A DNA stretch of 6,751 bases from JANXVY01 sp031365425 (GTDB taxonomy: Bacteria; Pseudomonadota; Alphaproteobacteria; Rhizobiales; Hyphomicrobiaceae), in contig JANLYB010000184.1 in the NCBI GenBank assembly GCA_031365425.1, forward strand, positions 1 to 6,751. The letters run 5' to 3'. Below are positions 1 to 6,367 of this stretch, piece after piece; within the stretch, counting starts at the first letter, position 1, and each line of letters starts with the position of its first letter. The position numbers and the translations under genes were made by a program. A model generated the notes under the pieces. That model saw nothing but the letters and a program-made list of their open reading frames with translations. It did no database searches and was not told where the DNA came from.

Positions 1-419
1 GCGAGAAGAAGGAAGTGAATTCGCGCGCCTATTGCGGCTGGTACAATTTCAAGGGCGCCGACCAGCAGAAGAAGGTCGGTCTGCTCTCGGGCGGCGAGCG
101 CAATCGCGTGCACTTGGCCAAGATGCTGAAGCAGGGCGGCAACCTGCTCCTCCTCGACGAACCGACCAATGACCTCGACACCGAAACCCTCGGCGCGCTC
201 GAAGCAGCCCTTGAAGATTTCCCCGGCTGCGCCGTGGTCATTTCCCACGACCGCTTCTTCCTGGACCGACTCGCGACCCACATCCTGGCCTTCGAAGGCG
301 ACAGCCACGTCGAATGGTTTGAAGGCAACTTCGCCGACTACGAAGAAGACAAAAAACGCCGCCTCGGCGACCACGCCACCGACCCCCACCGCATTAAATT
401 CAAGCGGTTTGAGCGGTAG
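1..419 (+). CDS. ettA: EttA, energy-dependent translational throttle ABC-F ATPase (C-terminal part, 5' end outside window)
   Basis: EttA is a cytoplasmic ABC-F ATPase that binds the ribosomal E site and gates early elongation according to ATP/ADP level. Only the last 138 codons are visible, read from base 3 to a TAG at 417-419. They cover the end of the second ATPase domain: the ABC signature LSGGE (about 78-98 nt in), Walker B LLLLDEP followed by the D-loop NDLD, and the H-loop histidine in ISHDRFF. The tail FFEGNF-like segment (WFEGNFADYEEDKKRRLG) and the closing HRIKFKRFER match the ending of E. coli EttA closely, which separates it from other ABC-F members such as Uup or YheS. The GTG at 15 is an internal valine, not a start. 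The last 20 bases overlap the 3' end of the convergent fic gene. Identity is confident; regulation cannot be judged. Confidence 0.95.
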   Translation, partial: EKKEVNSRAYCGWYNFKGADQQKKVGLLSGGERNRVHLAKMLKQGGNLLLLDEPTNDLDTETLGALEAALEDFPGCAVVISHDRFFLDRLATHILAFEGDSHVEWFEGNFADYEEDKKRRLGDHATDPHRIKFKRFER

Positions 420-1563
420 GCGGGAAGAGCAACCTGCCTCGTGCGAGGGCGTTTGTTTGATATTCTGTGATGGATGAGCCATCAGTGCTCAACAACTCAT
501 GGAATTTCTTATGCAGAAATAGCTTCTCTCGCCCGACCTTCACCTCCTGCAGAACGCCTAGTTGCACCAGTTCCCGTAAGTAGCTGGCAGCGGTTTGGCG
601 TTTTGCGATGCCCTTGGTCACGATATCGCTGATCCTGCAATAAGGTTGAGTGAATAAGATATCCAAAATTTCTCTTGAGGCGAGTTTGTGCTCCCCGGTC
701 GAAGCTAAGTAAAGTTCTGTGTGAATCATAAGAACTGAGATTTGACTTACTTTCACTCTCGTTCTTGCGGATGCGGCGCCCAAAATATTCAACATGTATA
801 GTATCCACGAAATCCAGTCATGGTCTCGAGTTACGCGACCTAGTTTGTCGTAGTAATCGCTGCGAAATTGCAAAATTTCTCTGCTCATGTAGAGAATTGG
901 AAGATCGAGTAGTTTTTTTTCAATCAAGAACAAGACGTTGATGATCCTGCCCGTTCGGCCGTTGCCGTCGAGAAAAGGGTGGATAGCCTCAAATTGATAG
1001 TGCTGAATAGCTAGTTGGACGAGTGGATCAAACTCGGAATGATTGTGTATGAACCGCTCCCAGTTATGGAGCTTGGCTCTGATCAGTTCTTCGCCGACCG
1101 GCGGGGTATAGATAATGTTGCCATCGGGCAGTGATCTGAGTGTTGTTCCGGGAATTCGGCGAATATCAACGCGGTGGCCTTTGAGGATGCTGCACGTTTC
1201 CAAAGTAAGGCGAGATGAAATTGGCAAATCTGCCAGGCGTTGGTATCCCATGAAAAGAGCGTCCCGATATCGGAGCGCTTCTTTGGTCGGGGCGTCATTG
1301 GTGCTTTCTTCGAGTTGGCTATGTTGAAACAACTTGTCGTCGGTCGTGACAATGTTTTCGATTTCGGAGCTACTTTTCGCTTCGAACAGCATTAGTGCGC
1401 TAATCAAGATTGAAGGGTTTGGTAGCCGCATGGCTATAGCGTTTAGTTCTGCCAAGCTAGTACGGACATCAATGCAGGCCTTCAAGACGGCCCTTGTTTC
1501 GATTTCGATGGGCGGTGGAAGGTCCGGCAAGTCATTGTATGGAATGCTGGGGTCGAAGGGCAT
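400..1563 (-). CDS. Fic-family protein AMPylase (class II, N-terminal inhibitory motif) with C-terminal winged helix
   Basis: Fic proteins transfer AMP from ATP to hydroxyl side chains of target proteins; some also reverse the modification. The 387-residue product has the Fic_N-type N-terminus, an inhibitory motif S65-S-E-I-E69-N70 of the (S/T)xxxE(G/N) class, the flap region around residues 146-156 (LPDGNIIYTPP), and an intact active site HPFLDGNGRTGR at 195-206 (catalytic H195, metal-binding D199, phosphate-binding R206). Residues about 290-350 read as a winged helix (ASREILDILF, then KRQTAASYLRELVQLGVL). Size and order resemble Shewanella SoFic-type proteins. The start ATG at 1561-1563 has no clear Shine-Dalgarno sequence. 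GC is about 44% in 240 bases counted, far below the flanking genes, suggesting acquisition by transfer. The stop lies inside the convergent ettA 3' end. No antitoxin gene is adjacent; the internal E69 probably serves that role. Target unknown. Confidence 0.93.
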   Translation of the reverse strand: MPFDPSIPYNDLPDLPPPIEIETRAVLKACIDVRTSLAELNAIAMRLPNPSILISALMLFEAKSSSEIENIVTTDDKLFQHSQLEESTNDAPTKEALRYRDALFMGYQRLADLPISSRLTLETCSILKGHRVDIRRIPGTTLRSLPDGNIIYTPPVGEELIRAKLHNWERFIHNHSEFDPLVQLAIQHYQFEAIHPFLDGNGRTGRIINVLFLIEKKLLDLPILYMSREILQFRSDYYDKLGRVTRDHDWISWILYMLNILGAASARTRVKVSQISVLMIHTELYLASTGEHKLASREILDILFTQPYCRISDIVTKGIAKRQTAASYLRELVQLGVLQEVKVGREKLFLHKKFHELLSTDGSSITEYQTNALARGRLLFPPTAQTA

Positions 1564-1572
1564 CGCGCTGCC

Positions 1573-1645
1573 ATGTGTCGATTTTTTTAATTTTCTTCGA
1601 CATATTCGACGAATGTGTCGATTTCGTCAATACGTATCGACACAT
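1573..1645 (-). promoter_or_regulatory. Tandem operator array and likely promoter of fic
   Basis: Two identical-architecture inverted repeats, TGTCGA-N15-TCGACA, lie at 1576-1602 and 1616-1642, exactly 40 bases apart. The four half-site centres are 21, 19 and 21 bases apart, so all face the same side of the helix. The 10-mer ATGTGTCGAT occurs at 1573-1582 and 1613-1622 and inverted at 1636-1645. The whole 73 bases are symmetric about base 1609, where an 11-base palindrome ATTCG-A-CGAAT sits. On the minus strand a TTGACG -35 box (1625-1630) falls in the spacer of the upstream pair; a weak -10 (GAATAT, 1602-1607) is 17 bases on. The second pair would cover the transcription start. This is the layout of a repressed promoter; the regulator is unknown, with the Fic winged helix one candidate. 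Confidence 0.6.
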
Positions 1646-1693
1646 GATCGTCTCTCGACGCGTTCCAATCCAGTCGCCATGTCACCCAAACAA

Positions 1694-1721
1694 AAAGGGA
1701 CGGCTCGAAAGCCATCCCTTT
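1694..1721 (-). terminator. Intrinsic terminator after the MlaC-like gene
   Basis: Read on the minus strand, AAAGGGATGGCT pairs with AGCCGTCCCTTT around a TTCG loop, giving a 12-base-pair stem with one U-G wobble, and the 3' side runs into TTTTTGTTT. It begins 27 bases after the stop of the MlaC-like gene. The stem's A-rich 5' side and U-rich 3' side are the classic intrinsic form. It would insulate fic from read-through from upstream. Confidence 0.85.
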
Positions 1722-1748
1722 GCAAGCCGCGTCGATGGAGCGATCAGA

Positions 1749-2345
1749 TCAGCGATTGAGCGCCATGATGAGCGCTTTGGAGCTGCCTCCATTTTCGGCG
1801 ATGTAGTTCTGGAACAGCGTGGCGAGGAACGGCGACATCCAGAATCCGAGCACTTGGGCGTCGCGGATCTTGAAAGAAGCGCCGTTGCGCACGAGCATCC
1901 AGCGCACATCGTAGGTTTCGCCGCTCTTCAGCTGAATCCGCGTTTCAACGCTGGCGCCCCGGGCGTCTTCCTCGGACTGGCCAAGGATGGTTGCCTTTGC
2001 TATCTGGTATTTTGCGCTTTCCTTCGCAGCGTAGCGACCGATGAAGTTGACCATGCCGTTATAATAGAGCGGCCGGTCGTTCTTGGGCAGGCTGCCGGCA
2101 TAGTTGCCAAGGGCGCCGATTCCGATGGCTGGCACATCGCCGTAGCGGCGGATGGCAGCAGAAAATCCGGTTGCAGAAAGCGAGTGGTTTGACGCCAGTA
2201 ATTCGGTCGAGGCGCGCTGCATGAAGGCCGCGGCCGTTTCCGCGTGTGCGGTAGCTGTCCCGATCATCGAAACTGCGCCAAACAGCAGGGCAGCCACCAA
2301 ACGCGAGCGCCAAATCCCGCCAACCGCCGACATAACGCGTTCCAT
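1749..2345 (-). CDS. MlaC/Ttg2D-family periplasmic lipid-carrier (ABC transporter auxiliary) protein
   Basis: MlaC-type proteins are soluble periplasmic carriers that shuttle phospholipid between an outer-membrane complex and the MlaFEDB ABC transporter. The 198-residue product begins with a signal peptide: R14/R16 basic region, hydrophobic core LVAALLFGAVSMIGTATA, and a likely cleavage after AHA (33-35). The mature part has family features, including the YNGMVNFIGRY stretch (95-105), a VRWMLVRNGASFKIRDAQVLG strand pair (147-167) matching the usual 'W+v+Dv...G' segment, and an ending in NGGSSKALIMAL like the canonical '...GG...Li..L'. E. coli MlaC is about 211 residues. The start ATG at 2343-2345 has GAGGAG 8 bases upstream. 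No mlaD, mlaE or mlaF gene accompanies it, so it is an orphan here, with its own promoter and terminator; in alphaproteobacteria such orphans may serve another lipid. Family assignment is good; the ligand is inference. Confidence 0.8.
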   Translation of the reverse strand: MERVMSAVGGIWRSRLVAALLFGAVSMIGTATAHAETAAAFMQRASTELLASNHSLSATGFSAAIRRYGDVPAIGIGALGNYAGSLPKNDRPLYYNGMVNFIGRYAAKESAKYQIAKATILGQSEEDARGASVETRIQLKSGETYDVRWMLVRNGASFKIRDAQVLGFWMSPFLATLFQNYIAENGGSSKALIMALNR

Positions 2346-2388
2346 TCTCTAGGCTCCTCAATGCGCAATACGTGCGTCGTAAACCAAC

Positions 2389-2416
2389 ATAATAACCAGC
2401 GCCAGCCGCCTGTCGA
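2389..2416 (-). promoter_or_regulatory. Sigma-70-type promoter of the MlaC-like gene
   Basis: On the minus strand TCGACA (2411-2416, five of six matches to TTGACA) is followed after 16 bases by TATTAT (2389-2394, five of six matches to TATAAT). The -10 box ends 43 bases before the start codon. It indicates that the gene is transcribed separately from the membrane-protein gene upstream. The call rests on consensus matching only. Confidence 0.55.
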
Positions 2417-2432
2417 GACAGTCACCGGAAAA

Positions 2433-3062
2433 TCAGGCGCCGGCCAGCCCTGCTTGGCCCTGCCGGAACGGCCCGCCACGAAGCTGCTTCGTATTGCGAT
2501 AAAACACCTGCGGGGCAATTTCGCGGCAGCCCAAAAGAATCCCCAGGGCATCGACTTCAGCTTGGCCGATTTTGTCGGCCGCACGCAGCAGCAACGAGCA
2601 GGCATGATCGGGATGGATGAGCAGAAGTTCGTGGCGTGTACCCGACAGTGACGACCTGACGTGATGGGCGATGCCGCGATAGGCAGATAACGGCTGAACC
2701 CACGTTTTGTTTCCAAACAGCCCGCGATCCGTGACGCTAACAAGGCCATGCTCAACCGAAACGGTCCGCGATTTGCCCAATTGCCGCGCGCGTTGAGCAA
2801 TGGGGAGCACAAAGACGAGCGCCCAAAGTACGAGCGCTAGCCCCAATTGAACCGACGTCGCCGTGCGCTCAACAAACATCGAGAAATCAAAAGCGGCATG
2901 TGCCGCGATCATGGAAAAAGGTGCAATCACCACAATGGCAGCCGGCAGGGCGAGTGCCAGCATCAACAGCGGCGACGTCCGGGAGGGCGTCTGCACGAGC
3001 TGAAACGGCAGTGATGTGATGGGCCCATTGGGCAGGATCGTCTCGAACGCAGCCGCACGCAT
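2433..3062 (-). CDS. Unrecognised inner-membrane protein, two transmembrane helices plus soluble C-terminal domain
   Basis: I do not recognise this family. The 209-residue product has a short polar N-terminus, a hydrophobic segment at about 31-57 (PLLMLALALPAAIVVIAPF...), a second at about 71-89 (VQLGLALVLWALVFVLPIA), a basic RARQLGKSR stop-transfer stretch, then about 110 residues rich in alternating strand pattern (SRTVSVEHGLVSVTD, GTRHELLLIHP, CSLLLRAAD) ending with a helix. A two-helix hairpin followed by a strand-rich domain recalls bacterial PH-like membrane proteins, but this is only a shape resemblance. The start ATG at 3060-3062 has AGGGAG about 9 bases upstream. Codon use is GC-rich like its neighbours, so it looks native. 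It precedes the MlaC-like gene by 87 bases and is divergent from the sahR operon; a role in envelope biology is guesswork. Confidence 0.7.
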   Translation of the reverse strand: MRAAAFETILPNGPITSLPFQLVQTPSRTSPLLMLALALPAAIVVIAPFSMIAAHAAFDFSMFVERTATSVQLGLALVLWALVFVLPIAQRARQLGKSRTVSVEHGLVSVTDRGLFGNKTWVQPLSAYRGIAHHVRSSLSGTRHELLLIHPDHACSLLLRAADKIGQAEVDALGILLGCREIAPQVFYRNTKQLRGGPFRQGQAGLAGA

Positions 3063-3180
3063 GTCAAAGTCTCCCTATCGACAAGAGCCGAACAGTAAAG
3101 CCGCGTGGTTACCGTCGGCTTAAAGCGCGGTTCATTTGAGCCCCGGTTCAATCGTTGGGTGGACTAGCTCAAAGGCGCGC

Positions 3181-3208
3181 TTGACATATAAAGATATGTT
3201 TATATGTT
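3181..3208 (+). promoter_or_regulatory. Promoter and overlapping SahR-type operator of the sahR-metF-metH operon
   Basis: A 24-base palindrome at 3184-3207 has arms ACATATAAA and TTTATATGT around GATATG; 11 of 12 base pairs of the dyad match. A perfect -35 TTGACA (3181-3186) and a -10 TATGTT (3203-3208) with a 16-base spacer are embedded in it, so bound repressor would block polymerase. ArsR-family proteins commonly bind AT-rich 12-2-12-like dyads next to their own gene, and this is the only such dyad in the window. It implies transcription starting near 3215. Confidence 0.8.
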
Positions 3209-3245
3209 AACTGGAACTATTGGACCCGCTCGATTGAGAGGTTAC

Positions 3246-4268
3246 GTGCCGCGCGAGGTGATGCCAGCTACGGATTGGGTGACGGCGCTGAAGGCAGCCG
3301 GTGAGCCCACGCGCCTGCGCATCCTCGTGTTGCTTGCGGCCGGTGAATTGAACGTAAAGGACCTGACCGTCATCCTGGGCCAAAGTCAGCCCCGTCTCAG
3401 CCGTCATCTCAAGCTGTTGGCAGAAGCCGGGCTCGTCGAGCGCTTTCGTGAAGGCAGCTGGGTCTATTTCCACGTCTCGGACCGCACGCAAGTCCAGCGC
3501 CTGACATTGCAGTTGATCGACGCAGTCGATCCGGCAGATCCCATGATCCACCGCGATCGCGAGCGGGCGAATGCCTTGAAGCGCGAAAGAGAAGCCGCAG
3601 CACAGGACTTCTTCCGCCAGCACGCGGGCGATTGGGACCGCATCCGCGCGCTCCATGTTGCTGAAAGCGAAGTCGAAACCGCGATGCGCAAGGCCATCGG
3701 TCCCGGCCCGTTTAAGCTGTTCGTCGATTTGGGCACCGGCACCGGTCGCATCCTTGAGCTATTCGCAGAGACCTACGAGCGTGGCCTTGGCTTCGACCTC
3801 AACCAAGCCATGTTGACCTACGCTCGCAGCAAGCTATCTGCCGCCGATTTGTCGCGCGCCCAAGTTCGCCACGGCGACATCTACAACCTGGCGCTCGCCG
3901 ATGGGTCGGCGTCGGTCGTCACCATGCACCAAGTGCTTCATTTCCTGTCCGACCCGCGCCGGGCGGTCCTGGAGGCAGCCCGCGTGCTCGCGCCAGGCGG
4001 TCGCATGCTGATCGTGGATTTTGCGCCTCACACGCTCGAATTCTTGCGTGAAACCGAAGCGCATGACCGCCTGGGGTTCTCAAATGCGCTCGTTAGCCAA
4101 TGGCTGAATGACGCCGGCCTTGAGGTGCGCGCCGCAGAGGAAATGCCGGCAGCCGTCGAACACGGCTCTCAGAAGCTGACGGTCTCTCTCTGGCTGGCTG
4201 AGCGCCCGGCGCAGCCGTCTACCATTTCGCAAATTACAAAGACGTCTTTACTTGAGGAAACACGTTGA
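3246..4268 (+). CDS. sahR: SahR-like transcriptional repressor: ArsR winged helix fused to SAM-methyltransferase-like sensor domain
   Basis: SahR-type regulators repress SAM-cycle genes and release DNA when S-adenosylhomocysteine binds their methyltransferase-like domain. Numbered from GTG 3246 (340 residues), 13-80 is an ArsR HTH (LKAAGEPTRLRIL, then recognition helix SQPRLSRHLKLL at 47-58 and wing VERFREGSWVYF). After a charged linker, residues about 140-300 are a class I methyltransferase fold with motif I VDLGTGTGR (160-168), acidic GFDLN (182-186), and RHGDIYNLAL. No metal-binding cysteine pair typical of ArsR/SmtB metal sensors is seen. The frame is open from ATG 3204, but that codon lies inside the operator and upstream of the predicted transcript start; GTG 3246 has GAGAGG 4 bases before it, and ATG 3261 is a further alternative. 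The TGA overlaps metF's ATG by one base. Neighbouring metF and metH support SahR rather than an arsenic regulator. Confidence 0.85.
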   Translation: MPREVMPATDWVTALKAAGEPTRLRILVLLAAGELNVKDLTVILGQSQPRLSRHLKLLAEAGLVERFREGSWVYFHVSDRTQVQRLTLQLIDAVDPADPMIHRDRERANALKREREAAAQDFFRQHAGDWDRIRALHVAESEVETAMRKAIGPGPFKLFVDLGTGTGRILELFAETYERGLGFDLNQAMLTYARSKLSAADLSRAQVRHGDIYNLALADGSASVVTMHQVLHFLSDPRRAVLEAARVLAPGGRMLIVDFAPHTLEFLRETEAHDRLGFSNALVSQWLNDAGLEVRAAEEMPAAVEHGSQKLTVSLWLAERPAQPSTISQITKTSLLEETR

Positions 4269-5212
4269 TGGCCATCCCGATTGATCGTTCCGCCCCCGAG
4301 CGCAAAAGCCACCTGCTCGGAAATGGCGACATCGACGTCTCGTTCGAATTCTTCCCCCCCAAGACGGAGAAGATGGAAGAGAACCTGTGGGCAGCCGTCC
4401 ATCGGCTCGCTCCGCTGCGTCCAGAGTTCGTCTCCGTGACCTACGGCGCGGGCGGCTCCACGCGCGAACGCACCCATTCGACAGTCGCCCGCCTCGTGCG
4501 CGAAACCCCGTTGAAGCCGGCCGCCCACCTGACCTGCGTGGATGCAACCCGCGCCGAGGTGGATGACGTCGCCCGCGCCTACTGGGAGGCCGGCGTGCGC
4601 CATATCGTTGCCCTGCGCGGCGACCCGCCGGGCGGCGTCGGCACGCGCTATGAGCCCCATCCTGGCGGCTACGCGAACGCGGCAGAACTTGTCGCCGGTT
4701 TGAAGAAGATTACCAATTTCGAGATCTCGGTCGCAGGCTACCCCGAGAAGCATCCCGAAAGCACCTCGATCGATGCCGATATCGAAAACCTGAAAGCCAA
4801 GGTCGATGCTGGCGCCGACCGCGTCATCACGCAGTTTGGTTTCGATAACGCGCATTTCCTGCGCTACTTGGAACGCGCTCGCGCATGTGGCATCTGGGTG
4901 CCGATCATGCCGGGGATCGTGCCGATCCATAACTACAAGCAGGTTGCGGGCTTTGCGACGCGCGCCGGCGCCACCGTTCCCGCCTGGATGACCCGCCGTT
5001 TCGAGGGCCTCGAAAACGATGCCGGCACGAGCCACCTTGTCGCCGCGGCAGTTGCGACCGAACAGGTGATGGACCTCGTGGACTGCGGCGTCCGCAAGTT
5101 CCATTTCTACACACTCAACCGCGCCGATCTCGTCTACGCGATCTGCCATCTGCTGGGGCTGCGCCCAACCCGCCGCTCTAAAGTCGAAACTGCAAAGAAC
5201 GCCGCCGCCTAA
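4268..5212 (+). CDS. metF: 5,10-methylenetetrahydrofolate reductase (NAD(P)H)
   Basis: MetF is a cytoplasmic FAD enzyme that reduces 5,10-methylenetetrahydrofolate to 5-methyltetrahydrofolate, the methyl donor for methionine synthase. The 314-residue TIM-barrel protein aligns along its length with E. coli MetF (296 residues): SFEFFPPKT with the catalytic glutamate E27 (E. coli E28), FVSVTYGAGG, HLTCVDAT, HIVALRGD with D119 (E. coli D120), AGADRVITQFGFD, IMPGIVPI and the closing KFHFYTLNRADLVYAICHLLGLRP. No key residue is missing. I chose ATG 4268, which shares its A with sahR's TGA and has GAGG 10 bases upstream, so translation is probably coupled to sahR; TTG 4265 is a less likely alternative. 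An extra 14-residue tail (TRRSKVETAKNAAA) follows the conserved end. It should be co-regulated by SahR from the promoter at 3181. Confidence 0.97.
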   Translation: MAIPIDRSAPERKSHLLGNGDIDVSFEFFPPKTEKMEENLWAAVHRLAPLRPEFVSVTYGAGGSTRERTHSTVARLVRETPLKPAAHLTCVDATRAEVDDVARAYWEAGVRHIVALRGDPPGGVGTRYEPHPGGYANAAELVAGLKKITNFEISVAGYPEKHPESTSIDADIENLKAKVDAGADRVITQFGFDNAHFLRYLERARACGIWVPIMPGIVPIHNYKQVAGFATRAGATVPAWMTRRFEGLENDAGTSHLVAAAVATEQVMDLVDCGVRKFHFYTLNRADLVYAICHLLGLRPTRRSKVETAKNAAA

Positions 5213-5231
5213 GTCACAAAAAACGGGGAGT

Positions 5232-5274
5232 TCGAGGGGTGTCCCCTCGAGCGGGTTAAGGGCGGCAGCCTTTA
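5232..5274 (+). other. Two adjacent RNA hairpins in the metF-metH spacer
   Basis: TCGAGGGG (5232-5239) pairs perfectly with CCCCTCGA (5243-5250) over a 3-base loop, and TAAGGGC (5257-5263) pairs with GCCTTTA (5268-5274) over GGCA, with one G-U wobble. Neither is followed by a U run, so they are not ordinary terminators. They could be a processing or stability element, a weak attenuator, or a dispersed intergenic repeat. The 93-base spacer is too short and lacks the features I know for a cobalamin riboswitch. The metH ribosome site AAGGAG (5293-5298) lies 19 bases downstream and remains free. Confidence 0.5.
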
Positions 5275-5305
5275 TCGCGTAGCGAACCGTTCAAGGAGTT
5301 TTCCA

Positions 5306-6367
5306 ATGAAAACGATCGCCAGCCTCGCCAAACTGAACGCCGCCGCCGAAAAGCGCATTCTCATCATCGACGGCGCTATGGGCACGATGATCCAGCGCTA
5401 CAAGCTGAGCGAGGCCGACTATCGCGGCGAGCGTTTCAAGTCGTGGCACCGCGATGTGAAGGGCAACAACGAGCTGCTGTCTCTGACCCGCCCCGACATC
5501 ATCTCGACGATCCATAATGAGTACCTGGAAGCCGGTGCAGATATCATCGAGACCAACACGTTCAACGCGCAGCGCGTGTCGATGGCCGACTACGGCATGG
5601 AAGACCTGTCGCGCGAACTCAACATAGCGTCGGCGAAAATTGCGCGTGAAGCCTGCGACGCCTGGACGAGGAAAACCCCAGACAAGCCCCGCTTCGTGGC
5701 CGGTGCCGTCGGACCTACCAACCGCACCTCGTCGATGTCGCCGGACGTAAACAACCCCGGCTACCGCGCCGTCGATTTCGACGAACTGCGCACGATCTAC
5801 AAAGAGCAGGTCATCGCCCTGATCGAAGGCGGATCCGACATCATCATCATCGAAACCATCTTCGATACCTTGAACGCGAAAGCCGCCGGCTTCGCCACGC
5901 TGGAAGCCTTTGACGAGGTTGGCATCACACTCCCGATCATGCTCTCAGGCACCATCACCGACGCCTCCGGCCGCACGCTATCTGGCCAGACGGGCGAAGC
6001 CTTCTGGTACTCGATGCGCCATCTGAAGCCTTGGTCGGTCGGTCTGAATTGCGCGCTGGGTGCCGAAAACATGCGCCCCTACATTGCCGAACTCTCCCAC
6101 ATCGCCGAAACCCGCGTCTCGGCCTACCCCAACGCAGGGCTTCCCAACGTCATGGGCGAGTACGACGAGACCGGCCACGAAATGGCCTGCAAGATCGAGC
6201 CCTGGGCAGCCGATGGCCTGCTCAACGTCGTAGGCGGCTGCTGCGGTTCGACCCCCGACCACATCAAACACATCCGCGAGCACGTCTCCAAATACAAACC
6301 CCGCACCCCCACCATCATCGAACCCAAAATGCGCCTCTCCGGCCTCGAACCGTTCGTGGCTGGGTGA
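5306..6367 (+). CDS. metH: Methionine synthase, stand-alone homocysteine S-methyltransferase domain (split MetH, N-terminal part)
   Basis: This domain binds homocysteine as a zinc thiolate and accepts the methyl group from methylcobalamin to make methionine. The 353-residue product corresponds to the first domain of E. coli MetH (a 1227-residue protein): IIDGAMGTMIQ (20-30), EYLEAGADIIETNTFNA, AGAVGPTNRTSS, LSGTITDASGRTLSGQT, and zinc ligands C249 (GLNCALG), C312 and C313 (GGCCGSTP). It ends at MRLSGLEPFVAG, the point where the linker to the folate domain starts in full-length MetH, so this is a natural split rather than a broken gene; many alphaproteobacteria encode the remaining domains as a second protein. 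AAGGAG lies 7 bases before ATG 5306. It is 93 bases after metF and probably in the SahR operon. The expected partner gene does not follow within the window. A free-standing betaine- or S-methylmethionine-dependent enzyme is less likely given the MetH-type sequence. Confidence 0.93.
   Translation: MKTIASLAKLNAAAEKRILIIDGAMGTMIQRYKLSEADYRGERFKSWHRDVKGNNELLSLTRPDIISTIHNEYLEAGADIIETNTFNAQRVSMADYGMEDLSRELNIASAKIAREACDAWTRKTPDKPRFVAGAVGPTNRTSSMSPDVNNPGYRAVDFDELRTIYKEQVIALIEGGSDIIIIETIFDTLNAKAAGFATLEAFDEVGITLPIMLSGTITDASGRTLSGQTGEAFWYSMRHLKPWSVGLNCALGAENMRPYIAELSHIAETRVSAYPNAGLPNVMGEYDETGHEMACKIEPWAADGLLNVVGGCCGSTPDHIKHIREHVSKYKPRTPTIIEPKMRLSGLEPFVAG

Noticed and set aside
437..458. Possible weak terminator after ettA: CCTC-GTGC-GAGG followed by GTTTGTTTG.
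   Set aside because: The stem is only four base pairs, the T run is interrupted, and the stretch is also coding sequence of fic on the other strand.
1494..2192. A 232-codon open frame on the plus strand.
   Set aside because: It lies antisense to the start of fic, the operator array, the terminator and most of the MlaC-like gene, shows no family resemblance and mixes low- and high-GC stretches; it is a shadow.
3098..3150. AAGCCG (3098-3103) / CGGCTT (3116-3121) inverted pair and a CGGTTCA direct repeat (3128-3134, 3144-3150) upstream of the membrane-protein gene.
   Set aside because: The arms are short, no convincing -35/-10 pair can be placed with them for the minus strand, and such repeats are easily found by chance.
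3204..3206. ATG 3204 as the sahR start.
   Set aside because: It lies within the operator and the predicted -10 box and has no ribosome site; a later start at 3246 or 3261 fits the promoter and the family N-terminus better.
4169..5149. A 326-codon open frame on the minus strand opposite metF.
   Set aside because: It is a typical long antisense frame in GC-rich DNA; metF on the plus strand is unambiguous and the antisense product resembles nothing I know.
5213..5305. A methionine- or cobalamin-related riboswitch before metH.
   Set aside because: The spacer is only 93 bases, holds two simple stem-loops and shows none of the conserved multi-helix core or B12-box sequence I would expect.
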